A DNA stretch of 43,064 nt, taken from Pseudomonas sp. GM50. GTDB lineage: Bacteria; Pseudomonadota; Gammaproteobacteria; Pseudomonadales; Pseudomonadaceae. The notes under the pieces are model-generated. The model did no database searches, was not told the DNA's origin, and saw nothing but the letters and a program-made list of their open reading frames with translations. Positions within the stretch are counted from its first letter, which is position 1; each line of letters starts with the position of its first letter. Shown here piece after piece: positions 26,525 to 36,579 of this stretch. Location of the stretch: positions 1-43,064 of the forward strand of contig NZ_AKJK01000056.1 in the NCBI RefSeq assembly GCF_000282375.1. Reading direction: 5' to 3'. The position numbers and the translations under genes were made by a program.

Positions 26525-26621
26525 CCCTGTGGGAGCGGGCTTGCTCGCGAAGACGGTTTAACATTCAACATTATTGCTGGCTGTCAGACCGCTTTCGCGA
26601 GCAAGCCCGCTCCCACATGGG
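26525..26621. repeat. REPIN between fruA and the phosphatase gene
   Basis: GTGGGAGCGGGCTTGCTCGCGA and its complement, with near-perfect flanks, face each other across about 40 bp. The unit is of the same type and length as the REPIN at 13304. Confidence 0.9.
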
Positions 26622-26628
26622 ATTGGGG

Positions 26629-28368
26629 TCAGGCGCTGACCGGCTCTACTGCCAACTCCACCGTCTCAGGCCGTTTGAGCACCGAGTACGTCACCGCCGT
26701 CAGCAAACTCCCGGCCACGATCGCCAGCAGATACAACAGCGCATGGTTGATCGCATTCGGGATCAGCATCACGAACAAACCGCCGTGGGGTGCCATGAGT
26801 TTGCAGCCGAAATACATCGACAACGCGCCGGTCAGCGCGCCGCCAGCGATGCTCGCCGGAATCACCCGCAACGGGTCTTTCGCCGCAAACGGAATCGCGC
26901 CCTCGGAGATAAAGCACAGCCCCAACACCAGCGCCGCTTTACCGGCCTCGCGCTCAGTCTGGGCGAACTTGCGCCGGGCAATGAATGTGGCGATGCCCAG
27001 GCCAATCGGCGGCACCATGCCGGCGGCCATGGTCGCTGCCATCGGTGCATAACTTTGCGACGCCAGAAGCCCTACCGAAAACGCGTAAGCGGCTTTGTTG
27101 ATCGGCCCGCCGAGGTCGACGCACATCATGCCGCCCAGCAGCACACCCAGCAGAATGGCGTTGGTGGTGCCCATGCTGTCGAGGAAGTGCGTGAGCCCTG
27201 CAAGCATCCCGGCCACCGGTTTGCCGACCACGTAGATCATCACCAGACCGGTGAACAGGCTCGCCAGCAACGGGATGATCAGGATCGGTTTCAGCGCCTC
27301 AAGACTTTGCGGCAAGCGCGCATAACGGTTGATCGCCTGGGCTGCATAACCGGCGATGAAACCGGCAATGATCCCGCCGATGAAACCGGCACCCAGGGTG
27401 CTCGCCAGCAAACCACCGATCATCCCCGGCGCCAGGCCCGGGCGGTCGGCGATCGAGTAGGCGATGTACCCCGCCAGCAGCGGCACCATCAGCTTGAACG
27501 CGGTCTCGCCGCCGATCTGCATCAAGGCGGCTGCGAGCGTGCCTTCCTCTTTGAACGCGGTGATACCGAACACGAAGGACAAAGCGATCATCAAACCGCC
27601 CGCCACCACCATCGGCAACATGTACGACACGCCAGTCAACAGGTGTTTGTAGATACCGGTCTTCTCTTGCTTGGCCGGGCCTTTGGCGCCGGTCGAAGCG
27701 CTTTCCTGTTTGCCTTCGGTCAGGGCTTTGTTCAACGTCGCTTCGGCCTGTTTCAGCGCAATGCCGGTGCCGCAGCGGTAGATTTTCTTGCCAGCGAAAC
27801 GCTCGGTGGCGACTTCGATGTCTGCCGCCAGCAGCACCACGTCGGCATCGGCAATCGCTTCTGCGCTGAGTGGATTGCGCGCGCCGACCGAACCTTGGGT
27901 TTCCACTTGCAGGTCGTAGCCCAGACGCTTGGCCGCTTGCTGCAAGGCTTCGGCGGCCATGAAGGTGTGGGCGACGCCGGTCGGGCACGCGGTGACAGCC
28001 ACCAGGCGTGGCGCATTTTTAACCACGGCAGCTGGCTCGGCGGTAGCTTCGGGTGCGACGTAAACCTGAGCCTCTTCCACCCCGCGACGCAGCACCGCTT
28101 CGACATCTTGCAGGGCCTGGGCCGGGGTGCTCTGAAACACCCGTTTGCCGACGAACCGTGACATATCCACCGGCGCGCTGGTGACCAGCAACACCCACTC
28201 GGCGGCCTCGATGGTCGCGGCCGACAGTTGACGTTCCGGATGGGCCGCATCAACGACTTCGACACTGGTGCTCCAGCCCTGACGCTGGGCTGCGGCATCG
28301 AGCAAACGAGCGCACAGCACACTGGTGACCATGCCGTTCGGGCAGGCCGTAACAATGGCTAACTTCAT
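26629..28368 (-). CDS. fruA: PTS fructose transporter subunit EIIB'BC
   Basis: This 579-residue protein takes up fructose and phosphorylates it to fructose-1-phosphate using phosphate from FruB. Residues 1-100 are a first IIB-like domain (VTACPNGM, Cys9). Residues about 118-220 are the active IIB domain with VTACPTGVAHT and phosphocysteine Cys128. A charged Ser/Lys linker follows, then the IIC membrane domain from about 240 (YMLPMVVAGGLMIALSF), with some eight to ten helices and the loop GGPINKAAYAF. GAGGG precedes the ATG. It lies 11 nt after fruK and is the last gene of fruBKA. Confidence 0.95.
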   Translation of the reverse strand: MKLAIVTACPNGMVTSVLCARLLDAAAQRQGWSTSVEVVDAAHPERQLSAATIEAAEWVLLVTSAPVDMSRFVGKRVFQSTPAQALQDVEAVLRRGVEEAQVYVAPEATAEPAAVVKNAPRLVAVTACPTGVAHTFMAAEALQQAAKRLGYDLQVETQGSVGARNPLSAEAIADADVVLLAADIEVATERFAGKKIYRCGTGIALKQAEATLNKALTEGKQESASTGAKGPAKQEKTGIYKHLLTGVSYMLPMVVAGGLMIALSFVFGITAFKEEGTLAAALMQIGGETAFKLMVPLLAGYIAYSIADRPGLAPGMIGGLLASTLGAGFIGGIIAGFIAGYAAQAINRYARLPQSLEALKPILIIPLLASLFTGLVMIYVVGKPVAGMLAGLTHFLDSMGTTNAILLGVLLGGMMCVDLGGPINKAAYAFSVGLLASQSYAPMAATMAAGMVPPIGLGIATFIARRKFAQTEREAGKAALVLGLCFISEGAIPFAAKDPLRVIPASIAGGALTGALSMYFGCKLMAPHGGLFVMLIPNAINHALLYLLAIVAGSLLTAVTYSVLKRPETVELAVEPVSA

Positions 28369-28379
28369 TGCAAACCCTC

Positions 28380-29321
28380 TTATTGTTCTGTCAGGGGGCG
28401 CAGGCGCACGCCCTGTTCAAGGTGCGCCAGTTGCGCGGCGTCGCCGATACCAAAACCGATCTGGGTGACGGCCATGGCGGCAATCGCCGTGGCGGTGCGC
28501 AAGGTCTGTTCGGGCGTATCGGCACTGAGCAAACCATGCAGCATGCCCGCCAGCAACGAATCCCCCGCACCGACAGTGCTGATCACGCTGACCTTGGGCG
28601 GTGTGGCGTGCATGGCCGAGCCGACACTGAACCAGTTCACCCCGTCGGCACCGTCGGAAATCACTACATGCTCGATACCATGCGCATGCAAACGGCTCGC
28701 GGCCTCGGCTTGGGCGGTGACGGAAACCTCCTCGCAACCCAGCGCATCAGCCAGTTCTTCGGTGTTGGGTTTGATCAGCCACGGGCCGGCCGCCAGACCT
28801 GCGCGCAAGGCTTCACCGCTGGTGTCGAGCGCAACCTTCAAGCCGCGTTTTTTCAAGCGTTGGATCAGTTCCCGCAACCACTGAGGATTCACCCCACGAG
28901 GCAAACTGCCAGCGACGACGACCGCGTCATGCCCTGGAGCAATCTGATCGAGTCGATCGAGCAAGGCCTGCTGCGCCGCTTCACTGACCCTCGGCCCCGG
29001 GCCGTTGATGTCGGTGATGCGCCCATCGCTTTCCGCCAGTTTGATGTTGCTGCGGGTCTCGCCGGGGACGCGGACAAACGCGTCGGTAAAACCGCGTTTG
29101 GCAAACAGGGTTTCGAACGCCTGAAGGTTGTCTTCCCCGAGAAAACCGCTGACGGTCAACTGATGCCCGAGGTCGGCCAGCACCTGCGCCACGTTCACCC
29201 CTTTGCCGGCGGCGTGGGTGTGCATTTCGTCGCTGCGATTGACCTGACCGGCGGTAAGTAGCGGCAATTGAACGGTGAGGTCCAGTGCCGGGTTAAGGGT
29301 CAGGGTTAAGATCTTGGCCAT
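28380..29321 (-). CDS. fruK: 1-phosphofructokinase
   Basis: This 313-residue PfkB-family sugar kinase converts fructose-1-phosphate to fructose-1,6-bisphosphate. The N-terminal ILTLTLNPALDLTV and GKGVNVAQVLADLG are the substrate-side motifs. The C-terminal STVGAGDSLLAGML holds the catalytic Asp and anion hole. Its ATG overlaps the stop codon of fruB by one base (TAATG), so translation is coupled. By removing F1P it also lowers the inducer of the divergent regulator FruR. Confidence 0.95.
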   Translation of the reverse strand: MAKILTLTLNPALDLTVQLPLLTAGQVNRSDEMHTHAAGKGVNVAQVLADLGHQLTVSGFLGEDNLQAFETLFAKRGFTDAFVRVPGETRSNIKLAESDGRITDINGPGPRVSEAAQQALLDRLDQIAPGHDAVVVAGSLPRGVNPQWLRELIQRLKKRGLKVALDTSGEALRAGLAAGPWLIKPNTEELADALGCEEVSVTAQAEAASRLHAHGIEHVVISDGADGVNWFSVGSAMHATPPKVSVISTVGAGDSLLAGMLHGLLSADTPEQTLRTATAIAAMAVTQIGFGIGDAAQLAHLEQGVRLRPLTEQ

Positions 29322-32182
29322 TACAGGGCCTCCACTAATGCGCGTACTTCGTTCGCGCTGCCCACGGCCAGGGCCTGTTGGGCAAGGGTTTGAGTCTGGG
29401 TCAGGCTGAGTTCACGAATACGCGCCTTGACCTCGGCAATGCTGCGGCCCGACACGCTCAACTCATCCACACCCAGGCCCACCAGCACCGGTACCGCCAG
29501 CGGATCGGCCGCCAGTTCACCGCACACGCCGACCCACTTGCCATGAGCATGAGCCGCACGCACGGTGATGTCGATCAGTTGCAGCACCGCCGGATGCAAG
29601 CCGTCAGCCTGGGCCGACAAGGTCGGATGACCACGGTCGATGGCCAGGGTGTATTGCGTCAGGTCGTTGGTGCCGACGCTGAAGAAGTCCACTTCCTTGG
29701 CCAGCACCGGCGCCAGCAAAGCGGCCGACGGCACTTCGATCATGATCCCCAATTGCAGGTCCGCAACCGGGATTTCCAGGCGCAGACGTTCGGTCATGTC
29801 CCGCGCCTGACGCCACTCATCGACGCTGCCGACCATCGGGAACATGATCCGCAATGGCCGGTTGTCAGCCGCACGCAACAAGGCGCGCAACTGCGCTTCC
29901 ATCACCTGCGGACGTTGCAGGGTCAGGCGAATGCCACGCACGCCGAGGAACGGGTTTTCTTCTTTCGCGATCGGCCAGTACGGCAGCGGTTTGTCACCAC
30001 CGACGTCGAGGGTGCGCACCACCAGCGGTCGACCGGCCAGGCCATCGAGCACACGACGGTATTCGACTTCCTGAGTCGCCTCGTCCGGCGCTTGCGAGTG
30101 GGCCATGAAAATCAGTTCGGTACGCAGCAGGCCAATGCCTTCGGCGCCCTGCTCCACCGCGCTGGTGACGCCGGCGCTTTCACCGATATTGGCGAACACT
30201 TCCACCGCATGGCCATCGGTGGTCAGCGCGGGTTGATGGCGTTGTTCGGCGGCGGCTATCAGGCGCAGTTCGCGGGTGTCGCGCTCTTCGGTGGCGCGCT
30301 GCAAGGTGGCGGCATCAGCGTCCACGTGCAGGCGACCACGTTGACCATCGATCAACAGCGGCGTGCCCGGTTTCAGCAGCAACACGGCGGCACCGGCGCC
30401 CACCAGCGCTGGAATACCGAGGGCTCGCGCGACGATGGCGCTGTGGGCGGTGGCGCCACCGCGAGCGGTGAGGATGCCGGCGACACGCGTCGGATCGAGA
30501 CGTGCCACGTCGGACGGGCCGACTTCGTCCATCACCAGAATGTACGGTTGCGCAGGCTCGGCAGGCGTTTCGACGCCACTCAATTGCGCCAGCACCCGAC
30601 GGCCAATGTCGCGCAAGTCGGCGGCACGTTCGGCGAGCAAGGCGTCCTGCAGCGATTCCTGCTGTTTGGCGGCGGCTTCGATCACCGCCATCCACGCCGC
30701 CTCGGCGCTTTCGCCTTGCTTGAGACGGGTGTCGACTTCGTCGGTCAGTTCCGGGTCGTCGAGCATTTCCTGGTGGGTGATGAAAATTTCGCGAATCGCT
30801 TTGGCCTTGCTGCGCTCGATCAGGCCTTCGATGTCTCGACGCACATCCACCAACGCTTGCTTGAGACGTTCGCGCTCAATGGCGGCAGACTCACCGCGCA
30901 GCGGGTAATCGATGACTTGCAGCACTTGAATATGCGCCGGGCCGATGGCAATCCCTGGGGCAGCAGCAATCGCCTGAATCAAACTGCCGGAGGCCGGTGC
31001 GAGCAGTACTTCGGCAACATCGGCGATCACTTCGCGATGTTGGCTCACTGCCGGCAGCGGCTCGACTTCTTCGCCGAGGCCTTCTTCGATGGCCGCCAGC
31101 AAGGCGGGCAAGGCATCGGCGGCGATGGTCGGTTCGGCGATGAATTCCAGCACCTGACCACGACGGGCGCCGAGGCTGAGCAGTTTGCTCAAACTCTTCA
31201 CCGACACTGCGCTGTCGTGACCGTCGACGATGCGCACGCGAATTTCGCCTTCAAAACTTTTCGCCAGTTGCGCGAGGATCTTCGCCGGGCGCGCATGTAA
31301 ACCGTGGGCGTTGGCCAGGGCAATGCGTGCGCTTGGCCAATCCGCCGGCACCTCACCGCCGAGGACTTCCAGCACCGCGCGACTGCTGGTGGCACGGCCC
31401 AATTCATGGCCCCGGCCTTCGATCAGCAACGCGCAAAGGCGTTCGAGCAGCGCCTGATGGGCTTCACCGAGGCTGGCCAGGCAGAACAGACCGCTCAACG
31501 GCTGACCGAGGTAGCGCATGGGTTTATCCGGGGTGACGAATGCCAGGCCCGGACGCTTCACCGTTTGTTCGCTGTGCAGCCACCACAGGCCATCGCCCAG
31601 CGGCAGTGCGTCGACCTGTTGCAAGACACCGGCAAAACCGTTGCTCACACAATCGGCCTGACGCAGCAAACGGGCACCGCGCCAGACCAGTTCTTCGAAG
31701 TCATCGGCGGAAACACCTAGGCCGATCATCTGTGCGTCCAGCGCCAATTCTTGCGGCGCGCCTTGCAGCAGTTTCAGCAAGGCTTCGGCGGTGCTGGCGC
31801 GACGCAGGGCCTGGCCCAGATCGGTTTCACCGAGGGCGCGGGTCAGCAATTGCAGCAGACGCAGGTGTTCATCGGATTTGGCGGCGATACCGATGGCCAG
31901 ATAAACGATCTGGCCATCCCCCCAGTCCACGCCGTCAGGAAACTGCATCAGCCGCACGCCGGTGGAAAACACCAGATCGCGGGTTTGCGGGGTGCCGTGG
32001 GGGATGGCAATACCTTGGCCGAGAAAGGTCGAGCCCTGGGCTTCCCGGGCCTGCAAGCCCGCGAGGTAGCCGTCGGCCACCAGGCCATCGGTCACGAGTC
32101 GGTCAGCGAGTAATTGCAGGGCGGTGGCTTTATCCACAGCCGACTGGCCCATGGATATCTGCTCTATGGTGAGCTCGAGCAT
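29321..32182 (-). CDS. fruB: PTS fructose multiphosphoryl transfer protein (EIIA-HPr-EI)
   Basis: This 953-residue fusion carries phosphate from PEP to FruA. The domain order is EIIA (residues 1-145, IAIPHGTP with His62), a spacer region, HPr (about 285-370, HGLHARPAK with His296), and Enzyme I (about 400-953, GGATAHSAIVAR with His580, then the PEP-binding RTEL, GGDKPLPYW and GTNDLTQYTLA segments). It therefore needs no separate general PTS proteins, as usual in pseudomonads. AAGGAG lies 5 nt before the ATG. The promoter region is shared with divergent fruR and contains a Cra operator. Confidence 0.96.
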   Translation of the reverse strand: MLELTIEQISMGQSAVDKATALQLLADRLVTDGLVADGYLAGLQAREAQGSTFLGQGIAIPHGTPQTRDLVFSTGVRLMQFPDGVDWGDGQIVYLAIGIAAKSDEHLRLLQLLTRALGETDLGQALRRASTAEALLKLLQGAPQELALDAQMIGLGVSADDFEELVWRGARLLRQADCVSNGFAGVLQQVDALPLGDGLWWLHSEQTVKRPGLAFVTPDKPMRYLGQPLSGLFCLASLGEAHQALLERLCALLIEGRGHELGRATSSRAVLEVLGGEVPADWPSARIALANAHGLHARPAKILAQLAKSFEGEIRVRIVDGHDSAVSVKSLSKLLSLGARRGQVLEFIAEPTIAADALPALLAAIEEGLGEEVEPLPAVSQHREVIADVAEVLLAPASGSLIQAIAAAPGIAIGPAHIQVLQVIDYPLRGESAAIERERLKQALVDVRRDIEGLIERSKAKAIREIFITHQEMLDDPELTDEVDTRLKQGESAEAAWMAVIEAAAKQQESLQDALLAERAADLRDIGRRVLAQLSGVETPAEPAQPYILVMDEVGPSDVARLDPTRVAGILTARGGATAHSAIVARALGIPALVGAGAAVLLLKPGTPLLIDGQRGRLHVDADAATLQRATEERDTRELRLIAAAEQRHQPALTTDGHAVEVFANIGESAGVTSAVEQGAEGIGLLRTELIFMAHSQAPDEATQEVEYRRVLDGLAGRPLVVRTLDVGGDKPLPYWPIAKEENPFLGVRGIRLTLQRPQVMEAQLRALLRAADNRPLRIMFPMVGSVDEWRQARDMTERLRLEIPVADLQLGIMIEVPSAALLAPVLAKEVDFFSVGTNDLTQYTLAIDRGHPTLSAQADGLHPAVLQLIDITVRAAHAHGKWVGVCGELAADPLAVPVLVGLGVDELSVSGRSIAEVKARIRELSLTQTQTLAQQALAVGSANEVRALVEAL

Positions 32183-32328
32183 GCTTTCTCCTTTTTGGCG
32201 CCATGTGACGCCAGGTATTGTTTTGATTGATTCAGCTTAGGCCCTTGGGAGCGCCTTTTCAGGGGCAGTTTTGGCGGTTTCGCGGCAGAACCGTCCAAAG
32301 CGACCTATAACGTAGAAAATACGCCTGC

Positions 32329-32340
32329 TGAAACGTTTAA
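32329..32340. promoter_or_regulatory. FruR/Cra operator in the fruB-fruR intergenic region
   Basis: TGAAACGTTTAA on the plus strand reads TTAAACGTTTCA on the minus strand, the operator I recall for P. putida Cra at its fruB promoter. It lies 147 bp from fruB and 145 bp from the fruR start. A possible minus-strand promoter (TTCAGC, 17 nt, TATAGG at 32304-32309) overlaps its edge, consistent with repression relieved by fructose-1-phosphate. The remainder of 32183-32484 shows no gene. Confidence 0.75.
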
Positions 32341-32484
32341 TCTAGAATGTTAGGCACGTTACTCGATAATGTCTCATCCTTGAAGTCCAATTGTCGGATG
32401 TGCTGCGACAATGGTCGCCTGCCCGAATCGGGTAGGATTGGCAAAAATGTCGGGGCAAACTCGAACAAAAAAGGAAAACCCGGG

Positions 32485-33480
32485 TTGAAACTCAGTGATA
32501 TTGCACAGTTGGCCGGCGTCTCCGTGACCACCGCCAGTTATGTCATCAATGGCAAGGCTGAACAGCAACGTATCAGCAGCGCCACCGTCGAGCGCGTGCG
32601 CGCGGTGGTCGAACAGCATGGCTTCACGCCCAATCCCCAGGCCGCTGGACTGCGCAGTCGGCACACCCGCACCCTGGGCTTCATTCTGCCGGACCTGGAA
32701 AACCCCAGTTACGCACGAATCGCCAAACTGCTGGAACAAGGCGCCCGGGCTCGCGGCTATCAGTTGCTGATCGCCAGCTCCGATGATGCGCCAGACAGTG
32801 AACGGCAATTGCTGCAACTGTTCCGCGCCCGACGCTGCGATGCGCTGATCGTCGCCAGTTGCCTGCCGGCCGGCGACGACAGTTATCGGCAGTTGCAGGC
32901 CAAAGGCATTCCGATTATCGCCATCGACCGGGTGATGGCGCCTGAGTACTTTTGCTCGGTGATCAGCGACGACCGCGAAGCCAGCCTGCAGCTTACCCGC
33001 AGCCTGCTGGACCCGTTGCCCAAGCAGATCGCGCTGATCGGTGCCCGTCCTGAATTAAGCATCAGCCAGGAGCGGGCCGCAGGTTTCAAGGAAGCGCTGA
33101 ACGGCTTCAAAGGCGAGGCGCTGATCGAACACGGCGAGTCGTTCAGCCGTGAGTGCGGCAAACAATTGATGGAAGAGTTGTTACAGCGTCTGGGTCATTT
33201 GCCGGATGCGCTGGTGACCACCTCCTACGTGCTGCTTCAGGGCGTGTTCGATGCCTTGCACGACTTCCCGCTGAAGACCCGCCCGCTACGACTGGGCACC
33301 TTCGGTGATACGCAGTTGCTGGACTTCCTGCCTCTGCCGGTCAACGCCATGTCCCAGCAGCATCAGCTGATCGCCGACAAAGCTTTGCAACTGGCGTTGG
33401 CGGCCATTGAACAGGCCGATTACCAACCCGGCGTGCAGGCCATCGCGCGGACCTTCAAGCAGCGTATTCATCAGGACTGA
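32485..33480 (+). CDS. fruR: Fructose operon repressor FruR (Cra), LacI family
   Basis: This 331-residue LacI-family regulator represses fruBKA until fructose-1-phosphate binds. The helix-turn-helix LSDIAQLAGVSVTTASYVING lies at residues 3-23, followed by the hinge (NPQAAGLRSRHTRTLGF) and a periplasmic-binding-protein-like effector domain. The start is taken as TTG at 32485, preceded by AAGGAAAA, because it puts the helix-turn-helix at the very N-terminus and gives the length I recall for P. putida Cra. The ATG at 32347 would add 46 unrelated residues and overlie the promoter. A hydrolase gene follows after 3 nt. Confidence 0.93.
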   Translation: MKLSDIAQLAGVSVTTASYVINGKAEQQRISSATVERVRAVVEQHGFTPNPQAAGLRSRHTRTLGFILPDLENPSYARIAKLLEQGARARGYQLLIASSDDAPDSERQLLQLFRARRCDALIVASCLPAGDDSYRQLQAKGIPIIAIDRVMAPEYFCSVISDDREASLQLTRSLLDPLPKQIALIGARPELSISQERAAGFKEALNGFKGEALIEHGESFSRECGKQLMEELLQRLGHLPDALVTTSYVLLQGVFDALHDFPLKTRPLRLGTFGDTQLLDFLPLPVNAMSQQHQLIADKALQLALAAIEQADYQPGVQAIARTFKQRIHQD

Positions 33481-33483
33481 GCC

Positions 33484-34260
33484 GTGGAACTGATCGACAC
33501 CCACACTCATCTGGATTTCCCGGATTTCGACGTGGATCGTCAGGCGCTGCTGGCCGAGAGCCGCGCCCTCGGCGTGCGGCGGATGGTGGTGCTGGGGGTT
33601 TATCAGGCCAATTGGCAGCGGGTCTGGGACCTGGTGCAAAGCGATCCCGATCTGCATGCGGCGTTCGGTTTGCACCCGGTGTATCTGGATGACCATCGCC
33701 CTGAGGATCTGACCGAACTCGGTGATTGGCTGACGCGTCTGGCGGGCCATCGACAGCTATGCGCGGTGGGTGAGATCGGTCTGGATTACTTCATCGAAAC
33801 CCTGGATCGCGAACGCCAACAAACGCTGTTCGACGCCCAACTGCAACTGGCGGCGGACTTCAATCTACCAGCGCTGATTCATGTGCGACGCAGCCATGCG
33901 GCGGTGATTGCCACGCTCAAACGGTTTCGCTTGAAGCGCGCGGGGATCATTCACGCCTTCGCCGGTAGCCAGGAAGAGGCTCGCGAATACATCAAGCTCG
34001 GCTTCAAACTCGGCCTCGGCGGCGCCGCGACCTGGCCGCAGGCCCTGCGCATGCACCGTGTGCTCGCCGGTTTACCCCTTGAATCGGTGGTACTGGAAAC
34101 CGACTCACCGGACATGGCGCCCGCCATGTTCCCCGGCCAACGTAATAGCCCGGCTCATTTGCCAGCGATCTGCGCGGCACTCGCCGCCCTCATGGCAATC
34201 AGCCCCGAACAACTGGCTGCTGTCAGCACGGCCAATGCGTGCGAGTTGTTTAACTGGTAA
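33484..34260 (+). CDS. TatD-family metal-dependent hydrolase
   Basis: This 258-residue TIM-barrel hydrolase is related to TatD/YcfH/YjjV DNases. DTHTHLDFPDFD at residues 5-16 holds the first metal His pair, AVGEIGLDYF the bridging Glu, LPALIHVRRSHA and IIHAFAGS the next His residues, and VLETDSPDMAP the final Asp. The start is GTG, 3 nt after the fruR stop codon, so the two are co-transcribed. A role in fructose metabolism is not implied; the pairing may only be conserved gene order. Confidence 0.87.
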   Translation: MELIDTHTHLDFPDFDVDRQALLAESRALGVRRMVVLGVYQANWQRVWDLVQSDPDLHAAFGLHPVYLDDHRPEDLTELGDWLTRLAGHRQLCAVGEIGLDYFIETLDRERQQTLFDAQLQLAADFNLPALIHVRRSHAAVIATLKRFRLKRAGIIHAFAGSQEEAREYIKLGFKLGLGGAATWPQALRMHRVLAGLPLESVVLETDSPDMAPAMFPGQRNSPAHLPAICAALAALMAISPEQLAAVSTANACELFNW

Positions 34261-34291
34261 TCCGTTGATTCACGCAATACCTGTGGGCTTT

Positions 34292-34428
34292 TGTGGCGAG
34301 GGGGCTTGTCGGAACGCCGCATCGCCCCGTTCGGCTGCGAAGCAGTCGTAAGTCCGGACAACTTGGTCTGTCTGGACGGGCGCCGGGGGCCGCTTCGCGA
34401 CCCAACGGGGGCAAGCCCCCTCGCCACA
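34292..34428. repeat. 137-bp inverted repeat (TGTGGCGAGGGGGCTTG family), copy 1
   Basis: The left arm TGTGGCGAGGGGGCTTG and the right arm CAAGCCCCCTCGCCACA are complementary. Inside, GGCTGCGAAGCAGTCGTAA and GGGGGCCGCTTCGCGACCC recur in copy 2. This copy carries an extra TCGGAACGCCGCATCG in the left arm. It is one of the long intergenic repeats typical of fluorescent pseudomonads. Confidence 0.85.
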
Positions 34429-34461
34429 GAACCCGCTCCCACATTTGTTTCGCGGTGATTT

Positions 34462-36492
34462 TTAAACCCGGAACGCGCTGATCAATTGCTTGAGCTCCAC
34501 CACCTGCGCCGACAACGCTCGGCTGGCATTTTCGGTCTGGTGCGCGCCGTCAGCGGTGCGCTCACCGGCACGGTTGATCTCGACGATGTTCTGGTCGATG
34601 TCGTGAGCCACGGCGGTCTGCTGCTCAACCGCGGCGGCGATCTGCTGGTTCTGATCGACGATCATGCCGACGGCGCCGAGGATGTTTTCCAGCGCCTGCT
34701 GGACCTTTTCCGACTGCCCGACCGTGCCGTTGGCCATCTGATGGCTGGTGCCCATCGCCTTGACCGCCGCCCCGACACCGCTGTGCAGCTTGGCAATCAT
34801 CTGCTCGATTTCTTCGGTCGATTGCTGGGTGCGCTTGGCCAGGGTCCGGACCTCGTCCGCCACCACCGCAAAACCACGGCCCTGCTCGCCGGCACGCGCG
34901 GCTTCGATGGCCGCATTGAGCGCCAGCAAGTTGGTCTGTTCGGCGATGCTTTTGATCACTTCCAGCACACGACTGATAGATTGGCTATCGCTGGCCAGTT
35001 GATTGATCACCCGCACCGACTGATCGATCTCACTGGCCAGTGCAGCGATGCTGCCCTGCTGGGACTCCACCAGACCGCGACCGCTGATGGTCTCGTCGTT
35101 GACGCTGTGGGCGCTGCTGACGGCCGCCGCGGCACTGCGCGCCACCTCCAGAGACGTGGCTGACATCTGGTTCATCGCGGTGGCGACCTGCTCGATCTGC
35201 GTACGCTGCCCCGCTACCGCCTGATTGCTCTGGGCGGACACGTTCTCGACCTGGCCGGCCTGACGCTCGACTTCACTGACGGTTTGGCCCACGCGCTCGA
35301 TCAGGTCATGGATCTTCTTCACGGTGCCGGTGAATACCTCACCCAACTCGCCCAGTTCATCGCGGCTGTTGGCGCTGAAGGTCACGGTCATGTCCCCGGC
35401 CGCCACCTTGTCCATCACCGCGCCAAGACGCTTGAGGGTGGTGCGGGTTGAAGCGTAGAAACCGCCGTAGAGGTAAAAAATCAACACAAACACCACCGCC
35501 AATGCCACCGCCTGCAAGATCATATGGGTGCGATGCTGCTCCAGCCGCTGCTGCAACTGGGTACCGAGAAACTTCAGGGTGGCTTCATTGAGTTGGTAAG
35601 TCTGGTCGATCAGGCCCGTGACCTGATCGTAAAAGGCCTGCCACGGTGCATCGAGGGTGTCAGCCATCACCACCTGTTCTTCGAACAGTTCACTGGCCTT
35701 TTTCAGAGACGCCTTGCTGCTTTCGGCCTGAGTGGCCAGGGTTTCGTGCGCTGCTTTACTGGAGCCCAGAGCATCCTGCAATTTCAGACCGTATTCGGCT
35801 TGAAGCTTTTCGATCTGCGCCAGCAATTCATCGAACCGGGTGCTCGACGACGAATTGAGAAAGCCTTGCCCCAACGAGTAAGAACCCATCGCCCGGCCTT
35901 CGCCGAGCGTCTGGGTGACGGCTGGCGTAACGTTGGTAATGAGCTCGCTCAGCTGACGCATGTCGCTCTGACTGTCGCGGCTCAGGCCGGCCTGGCTGGC
36001 AATGACCTGGCTGAAAATCTGCGCGTTGCCGAGCAATTTGCCGATCAGCGCACTTTTGCTTTGCAGGGAGGTTTCCGTTTGCTGGGCCTTGAACGCGGCG
36101 ATCATTTCATCGCGTTTGCCATCGAAAAAGGTGATTTGTTCCGGGTCAGTGGTCATCGCCGCCAGCCCTTGCAAACGGGTCAGCACGCTTTGCTCCAGGG
36201 CGCTGATGTTCGACTCGACATGACCGGCCTTGCCGGACTGGCCAAGGGTAACGTTGATCTGCACCAGGTTGTTCAGGGTTTCCAGATCCCGGCGCAGGCT
36301 CAGGCCGCTGCCCAGCAGGTCGAGGCTCTGCAGCTCGACCCGGGTGCCCTGGAATTCGCGATAGGAATCGCGCACCAGATAGAAGTTGGTCACCAGCATC
36401 GGCACGAGGAACAGCACGCTGATCAGGCTGAACTTCATGCCGAAGCTCAGGCGGTTCATCAGCGCGACGGCGGGATAGAGCAAGCTCTTCAC
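34462..36492 (-). CDS. Methyl-accepting chemotaxis protein
   Basis: This 676-residue transmembrane chemoreceptor has helix 1 at about residues 20-41 ([20 protein letters not shown]). A large, mostly helical periplasmic domain of about 280 residues follows. Helix 2 is near 320-342 ([19 protein letters not shown]), then a HAMP domain and a signalling domain with the conserved tip around [20 protein letters not shown]. The start is GTG at 36492, 7 nt after GGGAGA. An open frame upstream to 36978 runs through a repeat and ampE and is not coding. The ligand is unknown. The P. aeruginosa neighbourhood I recall also has a chemoreceptor between speC and ampE. Confidence 0.93.
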   Translation of the reverse strand: MKSLLYPAVALMNRLSFGMKFSLISVLFLVPMLVTNFYLVRDSYREFQGTRVELQSLDLLGSGLSLRRDLETLNNLVQINVTLGQSGKAGHVESNISALEQSVLTRLQGLAAMTTDPEQITFFDGKRDEMIAAFKAQQTETSLQSKSALIGKLLGNAQIFSQVIASQAGLSRDSQSDMRQLSELITNVTPAVTQTLGEGRAMGSYSLGQGFLNSSSSTRFDELLAQIEKLQAEYGLKLQDALGSSKAAHETLATQAESSKASLKKASELFEEQVVMADTLDAPWQAFYDQVTGLIDQTYQLNEATLKFLGTQLQQRLEQHRTHMILQAVALAVVFVLIFYLYGGFYASTRTTLKRLGAVMDKVAAGDMTVTFSANSRDELGELGEVFTGTVKKIHDLIERVGQTVSEVERQAGQVENVSAQSNQAVAGQRTQIEQVATAMNQMSATSLEVARSAAAAVSSAHSVNDETISGRGLVESQQGSIAALASEIDQSVRVINQLASDSQSISRVLEVIKSIAEQTNLLALNAAIEAARAGEQGRGFAVVADEVRTLAKRTQQSTEEIEQMIAKLHSGVGAAVKAMGTSHQMANGTVGQSEKVQQALENILGAVGMIVDQNQQIAAAVEQQTAVAHDIDQNIVEINRAGERTADGAHQTENASRALSAQVVELKQLISAFRV

Positions 36493-36579
36493 TGTGAAGT
36501 CTCCCTTTGATTTCTTATTTTTATGGCAGGCGCGCAGAGACAGCAGATAGCCACTATTGGCGCTATCTCTATATAGCCT

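Noticed and set aside
29378..31300. 640-codon plus-strand open frame opposite fruB
   Set aside because: The composition is typical of an antisense frame, and fruB on the other strand has every catalytic motif.
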